Below are positions 10,879-20,689 of a stretch of 64,000 nucleotides of DNA, piece after piece (the first letter of the stretch is position 1; each line of letters opens with the position of its first letter). The notes below the pieces were generated by a model, which saw nothing but the letters and a program-made list of their open reading frames with translations, did not search any database and was not told the DNA's origin. Origin of the DNA: Erigeron canadensis (Eukaryota > Streptophyta > Magnoliopsida > Asterales > Asteraceae); contig NC_057767.1 of the NCBI RefSeq assembly GCF_010389155.1, positions 26,175,723 through 26,239,722 on the forward strand, in the 5' to 3' direction. Made by a program: the position numbers and the translations under genes.

Positions 10879-12190
10879 GATGCATCAAACAAAAAACGTG
10901 ATTTTTTCGATTATGACGAATCAATATGTTGTTAAACACTTAAATAATGATAATTATCTATACATTATTTTAGTTTTATAACTCTATCAAAATGATGTTT
11001 TTAAATGTTCTTGTCATGTTCTTATTTTAAGGGTATTCTCGCTGAAGTGTTACCCCAAATTTATATCATAAATATGGTACACAAATAGTACGACTTACTA
11101 ATGACTCTGCATTTCATACAAACTAGCAGCAAACCAAAAACCTAGATCAATGCTGGTAAAACAAATTTTTTATTTTTGATCGTTTCGTGATATTTGATTG
11201 TGACGAAATGCTAATTGGTCACACAAAAATATACAAGTATCTACTAATTAAAGACAGAACCAGTAAATACCACTATCCATTGCACCTTCATCTGGTTCAG
11301 CATAGATGCATTTCGACTAATCTCTCCAGAAAGCCTTATTCACCCAATATCAGCTAGATGCCTTTGGTGGCCTCTACCAGATGATAATGTGGCATTGTTG
11401 TGAAAAAGTGATGTATCACATGAGCATTACTATATTAGTCTCGTGTTTAAACAAATGATTGAAAATTTATCCAAAATCTCGATCAGCTGTGGCTAGCACA
11501 CTTCTCATCCAGTCTGACGATTTCTAATCGTAGTGAGGAAGAGAAGGATGGGTATGATTAAGATATGTAATCATGATGAAATGCATGTTGAAAACCATCC
11601 AATGCACTCCGTAGATACAAAATACCTATTTTGCATCTCCAATTTGGGACACAGTCCATACACAAACGCAACCACAGCTCTAATCGATAGCCGAATTTGG
11701 CCACGTTGGCGGTAGTTGTTGATTGTACACCAAGCTGAGGTTAGGTTAAGAAAGTGGGTGATGGGTTTTTTAAGGATGTCCTTTGACGATTCCCTTAAGA
11801 AGGGTTCTAGCCTCTTTACGCTAATCGGACGTGTGAATAATGTCGGATGAATGACTAGAGTTGTGTCATCGACTATATTGTGGAGTTCTTTGGTTGTTGT
11901 GTATATTGTGTATGCTTTTCTCTTTAGAAGTTGTTGTAGGTGAAATCGTGGTTCCCTTTGATCTTTCCTCGCCCCTTTTATAGGGAATGCCGGTCCAAGA
12001 AGTAGTCCAGGTTCATTTTAGGGTTTCCCCCCTATTTGTGAACTAGAATAACTTCCATATATGTTGGCCCTTATTTATGGGATTAAATCCCTAATTTGTA
12101 GGAGCTCAATTTTATTATTTAATTCTATTTGAAGCCTTTGTTCCGGACGACCTTCGTGTTGCGAGATGGTACCGCTGGAAGGTTAAACCA
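10879..12190 (-). repeat. LTR-like direct repeat, right copy (Tat element 5' side)
   Basis: Matches 6004-7308 along its length. It starts exactly at GGATGCATC, which in the left copy is the apex of the fold-back and the MITE insertion site, and abuts RT sequence directly. The 5' LTR end (on minus) is TGGTTTAACC at 12190, where the left copy has TGGTGTACCC. No primer-binding site remains, because the deletion removed the 5' internal region together with the fold-back's other arm. Confidence 0.6.
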
Positions 12191-13316
12191 TTAGTTGTAC
12201 ATAGGAAAAATGACTTGCAAAACTATCGTATTTCCTACCATGAATATTAATAAGAAGATACAACGGGTATCCGGCAATTTTTTTGGCTAACGTTAGGAAT
12301 AAGTTGCCTAAGGCCTCTGCCAACTCCGCAGCTTTTCCTGTCTCTTCCTCACTACCACATCAGCTTTTCTCTCTCCTAAATCACCTCTTCCTCACTCACT
12401 ACCAACCCTACCTCTTCCTCATATTTTTCTCAACTTTTATTTATATTTATTCTATATTTAACATAAATATGAATCATAAGCAGTGATTATCTTATCTCAC
12501 ATGACATGATTAATAACCTCGCCGCACGGATCATGCTATAAGATAATTGGTTCATAGTTGAATGAAAAATGTAACGTAAGGTTAACCGGAAATTAGTAGA
12601 TAATTCGTGATGGGTAGTGCTTTGAGTTACATAAGTACATTTTGATGCAATATCTTAGCTTTTATCGGGCATTTCTTCATTTAATTAACTCTTTGCTAAC
12701 ACACATTACAAAATTCTTAATATATCAATAGCATAATGAGACCTGCAAGAAAATTGTATAAGTTGTTGCCCCTTTGAGTTCTTGTCACTTGTTTGAATTG
12801 TCTTAACAAGTTTTGCTAGAGGAAGCTTAAGTTATAAGGTTTAACAGTATATTAAGCTACCACAATAGTATTAGGTTACCACTTTATGCATTTTTACCTT
12901 AAGATACCACAATAGTATTAGGTTTAACAGTGTATTAAGCTACCCTATATCTGCAGGAACAATTTTATAAACTATACATCTAGACCCTCGTACTTCCTTG
13001 TGACTCGTTTCGTTACTTAATTGCTCGTTTAACGCATACGGAAACACTTAACGACTCTTAAATCCTATCGAGAACACTTAATGACTTTATTATTCATTAT
13101 CAACTTTATTTTTATTATTTTAATCACTTTAACACATATCCCACGTTAATCATTTAATTCACATAAGCACATATAAAATACATAGCAACTAACGGTCACT
13201 AACGACAAGTTAACGGTCAACGTAAAAAGGTTTTGGGATGTTACACTTAGAGAAAATGCCGGCCATATCCTACGACAATAGTATTAGGTTTAACACTGTA
13301 TCTCATATTTATGTCA
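12191..13316. other. Spacer with short repeats and a possible LTR end
   Basis: No gene seen. A word of about 40 bp (CAATAGTATTAGGTT...TAACAGT.TATTAAGC) occurs around 12837-12882, 12907-12945 and 13272-13303. The stretch to 13247 ends GGTTTTGGGATGTTACA, the inverse of the TGTAACATCCC start common to plant LTRs, so 12960-13247 may be a minus-strand LTR fragment (weak). Confidence 0.35.
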
Positions 13317-13387
13317 CTTATAACCAAGATCCCCCTTGTATGTCAGTGATGTATGCTTTTGACATACAAGGGGATCTTGGTTGTAAG
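13317..13387. repeat. 28-bp inverted repeat at the Cassandra 5' end
   Basis: The left arm 13317-13345 and right arm 13360-13387 are near-perfect inverse copies (ACCAAGATCCCC...TTGTATGTCA against TGACATACAAGGGGATCTTGGT) separated by 14 nt. The right arm is the first part of the 5' LTR, so the left arm is an inverted duplication of the LTR start placed just outside the element. Confidence 0.75.
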
Positions 13388-13592
13388 TAATATCATTGGT
13401 CTTACATAACACAATGCGTTTTGGGCGCATTGGCTTTGGATTATAGGAGAACTCCACAGTTAAGCTTGCTCGGGCGGCAGCAATGCCAAATGGGTGACCC
13501 TTTTGGAAAGTTTGCCCGAGCAACCAAAAACAAAGTTGTGAGTTTGCGGGCAAAGCAGATTATATTATGTTATGGTAAGGCGGGGAGTTACT
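13350..13592 (+). repeat. Cassandra 5' LTR with 5S-like core
   Basis: Starts TGTATGC and ends GAGTTAC(T) just before the primer-binding site. The 5S-like core at 13445-13520 retains box-A-like AGTTAAGC and box-C-like GGGTGACC, but differs from real 5S in the loop region. Confidence 0.75.
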
Positions 13593-13690
13593 AGTGGTAT
13601 CAGAGCAACCCTTGGGATGTTAGGATTGTATGGCGCACTTGCATGACTCAACGAGGACGTTAAGTTATGTTGAGGTGGTGTGAAAGCATA

Positions 13691-13931
13691 TGTTGCTAAC
13701 ACACAAGGGTGATCCTAGCTATAAGTAATATCATTGGCCTTACATAACGACAACGCGTTTTGGGCGCATTGGCTATGGATGAGAGGAGAACTTCACAGTT
13801 AAGCGTGCTCAGGCGGCAGCAATGCGAAATGGGTGACCCTTCTGGGATGTTTGCTCGAGCAACCAAAATCAACGTCGTGAGCCTGCGGGCAAAGCGGACA
13901 ATATTGTGTTGTGGTAAGGAGGGGTGTTACA
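13691..13931 (+). repeat. Cassandra 3' LTR with 5S-like core
   Basis: Starts TGTTGCT and ends GGGTGTTACA. Its 5S-like core (13784-13860) is nearer to canonical 5S than that of the 5' copy (GTTAAGCGTGCTC). Not a functional rRNA gene. Confidence 0.75.
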
Positions 13932-13935
13932 ATGT

Positions 13936-14065
13936 AAGCAGTTTGAGGCAATCTATACGAGGTTGAATGCACAAAGTCAATCTGATGAGTTGCTCTATGC
14001 AAAAGCGCATCAGGAGTACCGTTGAAATTATGGGGGGGCCTTTAGATACGAGCATTGTTTCACGG
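13936..14065 (+). pseudogene. Fragment of a Harbinger-associated Myb/GST-T3-like protein
   Basis: The frame reads AIYTRLNAQSQSDELLYAKA, then HQEYR, a TGA stop, then FRYEHCFTELI. The spacing and the F+.EHC..EL ending recall plant proteins often annotated as GST-T3-like, whose genes accompany PIF/Harbinger transposons. It begins five bases after the Cassandra 3' LTR; no upstream part was found on the far side of Cassandra. Relic; identification from memory of the motif. Confidence 0.4.
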
Positions 14066-14256
14066 AGCTTATCACGGTTGCCTACTTTTAATTAAGTCTG
14101 TTTTAGTGTTTTAATTAAGTGTGTTCTATGTACTATAATGCCTACTTTGTAATTTAATAACAACAGACTTCATTCATAATTTAGAAACATTACAAACTTA
14201 TTAAAGAAAAACATACAACATAATAGTTCGTAGAACACCATTATTAAATTCCAAAC

Positions 14257-14590
14257 TTATTTCTTAATCTCATAAACTGCTTTGACAGTTATGATCAAAT
14301 GGTCCAAGGTGATGAGCGCACAAGCAAGTTGTTCCACAACAATTTGAATTTTGTCGATCTTCCCCTGCAAATAAGTAAAGTATTGAGCCTCAAGATCAGG
14401 ACAATACCCGGTTTGTATATAATCGATTTGTTCTCGACACCATTGCTTCTTCGCATTTAGTTTTTGACCAACTACAACCAGTTCCTCTTTGAACTTTTGG
14501 TGGTCGAGGATATCAGCTATGATATTCACATCTACTTAGATCGACAGTCATTGGTGGTTTTCGGTTAGGGACATTTGATAAAGAAGCCAT
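14257..14590 (-). pseudogene. Small unrecognised ORF with one frameshift
   Basis: An ATG at 14590 (minus) opens MASLSNVPNRKPPMTVDLS. A one-base shift near 14530 leads into a 90-codon frame ending EIKK at 14257. The product would be about 110 residues, helical and charged (KQWCREQIDYIQTGYCPDL, LQGKIDKIQIVVEQL). No family recognised. Codon-like composition suggests a real former gene, perhaps transposon-associated. The opposite-strand ORF at 14784 lies nearby. Confidence 0.35.
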
Positions 14591-14783
14591 TTAAGATTAA
14601 TAAAAGTTTGTGATTTGATCATAAATGTTTGATAAGAAGCCGGTATTGATAGGTAAAGTAAAAAATATTTACACTTCCGGTCCCTCCAACATTCAATCTC
14701 AAAATATTTACACTTTCAGTCCCTTAAACGGCCAAAATTTCAAAAATATTTACACTTTCAGTCCTTGAACGGCTAGTTGGATT

Positions 14784-15055
14784 GTGACCAGCCGCAAGGT
14801 CTCGAAACACGAAGAGACATATTCTGTGTTTCTGCAAGATGAGATCAAGAAGGTCAAGAGGGTGGTCGATAATGTTTTTAAAGTCGGTCACACGTTGGAT
14901 GACCAATTCCCTTGGGCCGAATTGTACCACGACAATTGCGGGGAAAACAAAAGTACGTGGGAAGTCCAATGGCCGTAACACGACAAGTGGTGGCTCGACG
15001 ATTACGCTTATCGTGGCTTTGAAAAAATGTCAATCAAAGATATTGAAGAGTAATC
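14784..15055 (+). pseudogene. Unrecognised protein fragment with one stop
   Basis: The frame reads from MTSRKVSKHEETYSVFLQDE through PWAELYHDNCGENKSTWEVQ, meets TAA at 14976-14978, and continues in frame through HDKWWLDDYAYRGFEKMSI to IKDIEE and a stop. The meaningful composition across the stop argues for a decayed gene piece. No family assigned. Copies of ATATTTACACTTTCAGTCC lie just upstream (14667-14765). Confidence 0.35.
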
Positions 15056-15439
15056 GTAGCTAACGAATGTATTTCGTGTTTTTATCTTGTATTGTCTTTT
15101 TAATTATGTGTTATCTTTTAAGTAATGTGTTTGTTTAATAATAGAATCTGTAGTTTGATAATGGTATTTTAAATAAGGTGGGTTTTTTTTTAATAGCCGT
15201 TAAAAAAAAAAGGAAAAAAAAAAAGAAGGTAAAAGTCAAAAACTAACCCCACAACCACTCTTTCTCACGCGCCGGTGGGGGAAGAGTTGGTTTAGGAAAA
15301 GGCCACGCCAAGCAGCTGCCAACCCAAGATGAGCACAAAGGTGCCACGTCGAGCAAACTAAGAAGGCGTTGGCACCAGCCTAAAGGATTGTTGAGAATTT
15401 CGTTCGTTTAGGGACCCAACCCTAATCAATTTCCATGGA
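15056..15439. other. Spacer, no gene seen
   Basis: AT-rich with one GC-richer patch (15240-15420). No coding frame or terminus recognised. Confidence 0.4.
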
Positions 15440-15610
15440 ACAAAACTTGGCCACGACAACATTTTTCTTCAATGGTAGGTGTCCAAAACTTTTGGCCATA
15501 ACATTGACCACGACGAAAAATGGGTCTCATGCAAAAAAGAAAATAAAAGAAAATCTAAAATTTTTTGGCTACGAATTTTGAAATAGAAAAGTTATGGCCA
15601 CATATCAATT
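15440..15610 (+). repeat. Dispersed GCCACGAC repeat, copy 2
   Basis: Shares ordered words with 2052-2310 and 20340-20585: GGCCACGACAACATTT, AACTTTTGGCCA, ATTGACCACGACGAAAA, TGGGTCTCATG, AAAGTTATGGCCA. Further downstream similarity (16007-16165 with 2567-2730, ATTAGTTTA.AAAACATTA) shows that a longer unit was shared. Confidence 0.5.
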
Positions 15611-15688
15611 ATATTGGCTCGTATTTTAAATTGACTTGTTTCACACATGTTAAACTTAAAATATAGTTTCATATTAAATTCTGTCAAA

Positions 15689-15776
15689 CATGATTGATGG
15701 TTAAGATTGTAAAATAAAAAAAGTAACAACTTCATGATTGATGGTTAAGATTGTAAAATAAAAAAAGTAACAACTT
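15689..15776 (+). repeat. Tandem duplication, 44-bp unit
   Basis: CATGATTGATGGTTAAGATT through AGTAACAACTT occurs twice back to back without change. Confidence 0.85.
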
Positions 15777-15779
15777 CAA

Positions 15780-15995
15780 TAAGGGGTGTTTGTGTTTGCG
15801 TTTCCACATTAGATTATGCGTTTAAAAATTGCGTTTTGAAAAAGCATGTCCCTACCTGCTTTTTCAAAACTGCGTTTTCTCTCTAATTAAACACAGATAA
15901 TCACTTATTTTGCCAAACACATTTTTCAATTATTTGCTTTATATAAACGCAATAATCAGATAATCAGCTCAAAACTCAATCACAAACACCCCTTA
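15780..15995. mobile_element. MITE with GGGGTGTTTG termini
   Basis: A 216-bp AT-rich unit whose ends are TAAGGGGTGTTTGTG and CACAAACACCCCTTA, perfect inverse copies of each other. An internal pair (GCGTTTTGAAAAAGCA and GCTTTTTCAAAACTGCG) forms another hairpin. Non-coding. The TAA/TTA edges suggest PIF-Harbinger, but GGGGTGTTTG ends also occur in hAT MITEs, so the superfamily is open. Confidence 0.65.
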
Positions 15996-16528
15996 AATAA
16001 TTAGGGGTTCATTGTCTCATGAAATTTTATTAAAACATAATGTTGCCTTATTAAACAACAAAGGATAAAACATAAAACATATCAAATATGCGTCTTCTCT
16101 TGAGATACGATTATCTTTTTAATGTAGAAAAACCAAAAAAAAAAACATTAGTTTACAAAACATTACCTTGTCATATTCAGATCTATGGATAAATAAATAA
16201 ATGACACCAACTAGTCTATCTTTGAATCATCATCCTATATTTTATATATATATATATTATTAATTAAAATACATGTCTAACCTTTTCTCTTGTTACAAAC
16301 TTAAAAGGTTCGATTCTTAATTTTTATGTATTGGTAAAAAAAAAAAATTTCACCTTATGTAATAGTGAGGCATTAAAAACCGTATTTAGGTTTCATAATC
16401 AATAAAAAATTTAATATTATGTGTTATTCTACTTTCACCACAAAAAAAATTACTTTTTAGTGGCACACACTTTTAATTACATATATTTATGTACCACTAC
16501 ATAGTGGTCTCTAGTGACATATGTACAT

Positions 16529-16905
16529 GTGTTACTAAAGAATGGATGTATTAGTGACACTTAATATTTGTGTTACTAAAGAATGGATGTATTATTGGCA
16601 CTTAATAATTGTGTTACTAAAGAATGGATGTATTAGTGGCACTTAATACTTGTGTTACTAAAAAATGGATGTATTAGTGACACTTAAAAATTATGTTACT
16701 AATGATTGGATGTATTAGTGGCACTTAAAACTTATGTTACTAAAGAATAGATATATCAGTGGCGCTTAAAAATTATGTTATTAAAGAATGGATGTTTTAG
16801 TGGCACTTAATACTTGGGTTACTAACGAATACATGTATTATTGACACCTAAAAATTATGTTACTAAACAATAGATGTATTAGTGACACTTGAAAATTGTT
16901 TTAGT
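16529..16905 (+). repeat. 41-bp tandem array, about nine copies
   Basis: Unit: (G)TGTTACTAAAGAATGGATG followed by TATTAGTGACACTTAATAATT, repeated about nine times with point changes. It sits just inside the left terminus of the CACTA-like region. The AGTGRCACTTA part repeats the subterminal word. Confidence 0.85.
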
Positions 16906-17133
16906 AATGTGTGTATATATATATATTAACATCAGAAAAAGTTATGTGTCACTATTACTACTACAAAACTAAAGGTAAGATCTCTTCCAACAACCTAGTT
17001 GACGACAATCTTATTGGCAGCGAGGTCTCCGACACCTCATTGTCAAGCCCATCGTTGGGCCGAAGAGTGTAGACGAGCGAGAGAAAGGGGATGTGGGGTG
17101 GGCGGTTTGTTTTAGGAATTAGGGACGGATCAG

Positions 17134-17532
17134 GGACGGACCAGTATGTGATTTTACGTTTTCTCGAGCATGCGAGCATTTATATTCACATAGAAGTACG
17201 GATTTAGTGTTTTTATACATATAGAGTCCTAATGAGATGATATATACACCGATAAACAGTTTATTTGTGACTCTTACACCTTTAACCGAGTACGCACATA
17301 GTGTAGTTTAATACTCGAACGTAAGTGTTTGTGCATAAACTCGCAAGGGGTGTGAGTTTGTACCATTTTTAAATTTTAATATATTTATTTTGTAAAAAAA
17401 GTTGTTTTTAGGAATGAACATTTGTGATTTTTTTGTCGATAACGTATATTTTAAAAAAATAAAAGTTCGTCTCTAATTCATCGGTGATTTTAACAATTTA
17501 GGACGGACCAGTATGTGATTTTACGTTTTCTC
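17134..17532 (+). repeat. 32-bp direct repeat pair
   Basis: GGACGGACCAGTATGTGATT followed by TTACGTTTTCTC is present identically at 17134-17165 and 17501-17532, about 335 bp apart. The sequence between holds no gene. Confidence 0.8.
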
Positions 17533-17539
17533 ATTAATT

Positions 17540-18280
17540 AGGGAAATCGTATTTTTACAATGTTGTTCTATAATAATTGTTGTAGGTTTTCAACGGAAGA
17601 GACATACTTTTTTTTATATCATTTTAATTTAATTTTTGGTATTTTGTTCATGATGTGTATATATTATTTGATATTGAGTTGTTATATTATTATTATATTT
17701 CAACTATTATAATTTATTTTATTGTCAATTATAAGTTGATCATGGCTTCCTCTTTTACAAAATGTTTTATTCTTGTAAATTTATTTTGCTTATTAATTTA
17801 TTTCTCTACTATTTACATTTTTTTTTCTAAAACAAATTATATGACATATAATTTGTTATTTTTTGTTAGATGAAAAATAGACAATTTAAGTTTATGTTAA
17901 AAATTTGAACCCAACACATGTTATTATTTTGATATTTATCTTTCTTAACCTTTATCGGATGGGGTTGAAGATTAATAAAATAAATATATTAATCATAAAA
18001 GTAGACACTATGATTGAAAAAGTGTGTACAAACTTTGGGCCTAAAATCAAATGATCATTGCCGTTCAAAATGAAAAACAAATTGAAATGGATCGCCACAT
18101 CACCACATCCAACGCCCTCCATTCGTTTTCATGTTTCATGGTTTGTTTTTTAGTTTGACAAAAAACTGATATATTTTTCTCTCTCTCATTCGTTCCCCAC
18201 ATATATTTTATCCTATTATTATATATAACAATTAAAGTTAGCTTAGTTAAGTTATAGTAACTTTTTGAATTCTTTTACTT
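17540..18280. other. AT-rich spacer inside the CACTA-like region
   Basis: No gene supported. The 72-residue hydrophobic frame at 17655-17873 is what AT-rich DNA yields by chance. Confidence 0.45.
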
Positions 18281-18282
18281 TG

Positions 18283-18525
18283 ACCAACAAACTTTAACTT
18301 TGGATTTCTCAATTTTTACCACCAATCATTAATAAGTTTTGGTTTTTTAACTTGGCCCCATATCTTCTTTTATTCATCTTTTGCCCCTTTAATCTTCTTA
18401 TCTTTAAATTGACCAACAAACTTTGAGTTTTTTAATTTTTGCCACCAACTTATAATAAACTTTGTTTTTTTAGTTTTGACAACCAACTTTTTTTTTTTCC
18501 ATCTTTTGCCCTTTTAATCTTCTTT
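18283..18525 (+). repeat. Tandem duplication of about 125 bp, degenerate
   Basis: ACCAACAAACTTT ... CACCAA ... CATCTTTTGCCC(C)TTTTAATCTTCTT occurs twice in tandem (18283-18400 and 18411-18525) with scattered differences. Confidence 0.6.
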
Positions 18526-19032
18526 ATGGTGATATAATTTTCTTATGGAATATATTTATGTTATTTCATGTGAGAATAATATATGTAAACAAATACGTGC
18601 TCGTATATAGAAATAAAGTTATACCTAGTATAAGCTATGTTCATACGTAAATAGCTCTCACATGAATTTACTATATATGCATATAACAATACAAGCTGGC
18701 TTATTTACAATAGATCAAGCAGCCAGCAAGCTACGTAGTAGCCGAGCAGCCTATCTGTTTGGGTTAATATGTATATACATATAGTCGTTGCTACTTCTAC
18801 TTTGTCTTTTTTAATTCACATATTAGTATGTTTATCTTATTTGTTATTTCCCGCCAACAACACTAGCTGTGCGTAAACATGTTTTTATTAAAAATAAATT
18901 TTTGTCATGTTAATTAAAAGTTACAACAATTTCTTTTGTCAAAATGTATGACTTTATTGTAATTCTTAATAGGTTTTTCTTTTTAAACACATATAACAGA
19001 GTTTTACTCCCGGCAATCAAAAAAAGGTTGTT

Positions 19033-19063
19033 CCCGCGGCAACATACGGGGATAAAATTCTAG
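19033..19063 (+). mobile_element. Helitron 3' end
   Basis: CCCGCGGCAACATACGGG (short GC hairpin) followed about 10 nt later by CTAG and then T. Plant Helitrons end with a short GC-rich hairpin just before CTRR and insert 5' of T. The hairpin stem is decayed to 4 bp. The 5' TC end was not located. Confidence 0.5.
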
Positions 19064-19794
19064 TTATTATTATTATTTACAGTACAGTCAATTTCACACC
19101 ACCACTTTTTCCCTTCTTTTTCTTTTTCTAAACCAACTACCAAAATCATCCACAAAAACTTCAAAAAAATCCATCTTTCAGATCTGAAGCCAACAAAAGG
19201 TGAATGGATTTGGGATCTAGTCTAGTCCATCAAATAAATAGCTGAAGGATCTGCTTTGTTACGCGGTAAATTAAACTACTACCAATTTTGTTTCTTTCTT
19301 TCTTTTAGATCTATGATATTTATATATATTTTTACTATCTTTATGCATATCTTTTTGGAAATATTGTCATGATTTGGATTTATAATAATTATCATATTGT
19401 TTGTTCTTTCTTAGATCTGGAACTGTTGTTCGGGTATTGTTCTCGGTGAAGCTAAAAACGCTTTTTGTGAAGGCACCAAGGTTCTCATCAAGTTTACTAG
19501 TGGTTAAGATCTGATTTTTGTAATAGATTAAGGTTTTTTTTTTTTTTTTTGGAAAGGCAACCGATAAGGTTTGTTTAGTTGTAAATGTCAGATTTTTAAT
19601 TTTGCAGGAGTACTAAAGTCTAAAATGTCTTTTGTAATATTTGTAAATGTATTGAAATTGATGGAATATTTCTTCTCATTTTGTAATATTCAAAGCAATC
19701 TTGATTACTAATATGTTATATATTGTAATACATTTTGATGGAACAAAATTTCTGCAATTAAATCTAGCTCTTCCACATTGTCAAACAAGTGTAA

Positions 19795-20115
19795 CGACAT
19801 AATGGTTCTGCCACAAAATACTAATTCTTTTAGTGACATAAAACTAGGTGCCACCAAAAGCTGTTTAAGCTGTAGTGACACAACTAAAAAGGGTCACTAA
19901 AGGTGGGGAAGTCGATAGTGGCATAACAAAAAGTGCCACTAAAAACCATAAGACCTATAGTGACGCATGAAAAGTGTCACTAAGACCCTTTAGTGGCAGC
20001 GTCTCTAGTGACACTTTTTTTTCCCTGCCACCCATTACATGGGTAACTTTATTGGCACTTTTTCAATATTTAGTGACACCTTTTGTGTGTCACTAGATGG
20101 TATTTTTTTGTAGTT
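19795..20115. repeat. CACTA subterminal repeat block (right side)
   Basis: At least ten AGTG(G/A)CA / TG(C/T)CACTA words in both orientations, ending in GGTATTTTTTTGTAGTT. These are the expected transposase-binding repeats next to a CACTA terminus. Confidence 0.55.
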
Positions 20116-20339
20116 TTTTTTTTATATATATACTAAAAAGTCATTAGTAAATTAGTTCTTGCAATGACCCAAAGAAAACTTCTTTACTCCCGTTGTTCGA
20201 TCCCCCTAACCAATCTTCATAAAAAAACATTAAAATTGTAAGATCGCCATGTTCTATCTTTACCTCTTTTTAATGAAACAGAATTGTTCGATAATCTTAA
20301 ATATTACTTCTCGTATTACTTCCAATAGATATTTTTATA

Positions 20340-20585
20340 TACACAAAAGAAGTAGTTTTGGCCACGAGAAAAGTCTTCACTAAAAGGTTTAGCCACGCCA
20401 CTTAGCCACGAAAACATTTGTCTCTATAGGATGTTGTCCTAAACTTTTGGTCACGACATTGACCACGACGAAAACTGGGTCACACGTCCGCAACAAAAAA
20501 ATGAAAAAGGAAATCAGAAATTTTTAGCCACGACTTAGCGACCAAATAGTTGTGGCCAAATATTTTTTGTTTCTGATTAGCGTTC
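20340..20585 (+). repeat. Dispersed GCCACGAC repeat, copy 3
   Basis: Same ordered words as copies 1 and 2 (GGCCACGAGAAAAGTCTTC, CCTAAACTTTTGGTCACGAC, ATTGACCACGACGAAAACT, GTTGTGGCCAAATATTTTT). Upstream 20120-20340 matches 2915-3175 and 2000-2050, so the family unit extends to both sides. Confidence 0.5.
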
Positions 20586-20689
20586 ATTTTGTGATAAAAA
20601 CCCCTATTAAAAGACTTCATTTATATGTCTAAATGAGTTATTATTTTGGAACTATTAGTACTTAATGAATCGTATGTTTATGCAGATTC

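Larger units (their letters stand above)
13350..13931 (+). mobile_element. Cassandra TRIM retrotransposon
   Basis: Two direct repeats of about 241-243 bp, 13350-13592 and 13691-13931, enclose only about 98 bp. Directly after the 5' repeat lies TGGTATCAGAGC (13595-13606), the initiator-Met tRNA primer-binding site. Both repeats carry a 5S-rRNA-like core (13445-13520 and 13784-13860) with the pol III promoter words CAGTTAAGC.TGCTC and GGGTGACC. A 5S-derived LTR in a tiny non-coding element defines the Cassandra TRIM family of angiosperms. It is mobilised in trans. The 5-bp flanks (AGTGA/ATGTA) do not match, and the 5' boundary is disturbed by the inverted duplication. Confidence 0.85.
16436..20115. 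mobile_element. CACTA-like element or nested CACTA remnants
   Basis: The left end CACCACAAAAAAAATTAC...TTTTTAGTGGCACACA matches the inverse of the right end (...TGTGTCACTAGATGGTATTTTTTTGTAGTT, ending about 20115). Both borders are full of AGTG(A/G)CAC / GTG(T/C)CACTA words (16450-16905 and 19795-20090), as CACTA subterminal repeats are. TTT flanks both sides. No transposase is visible. The interior is AT-rich and includes a Helitron end. An alternative terminus (CTACTACAAAACT near 16960) means the region may be two nested elements. Confidence 0.5.

Noticed and set aside
12283..12486. 67-residue ORF
   Set aside because: Low-complexity Ser/Phe/Tyr-rich frame without family or context support.
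13445..13860. Functional 5S rRNA genes
   Set aside because: Both cores are partial, mutated and lie inside Cassandra LTRs with a primer-binding site between them.
16529..16905. CRISPR-like array
   Set aside because: Repeats are contiguous without unique spacers and lie in eukaryotic transposon DNA.
17655..17873. Hydrophobic 72-residue ORF as a small membrane protein
   Set aside because: AT-rich DNA yields Phe/Ile/Leu/Tyr runs by chance; no promoter or homology seen.
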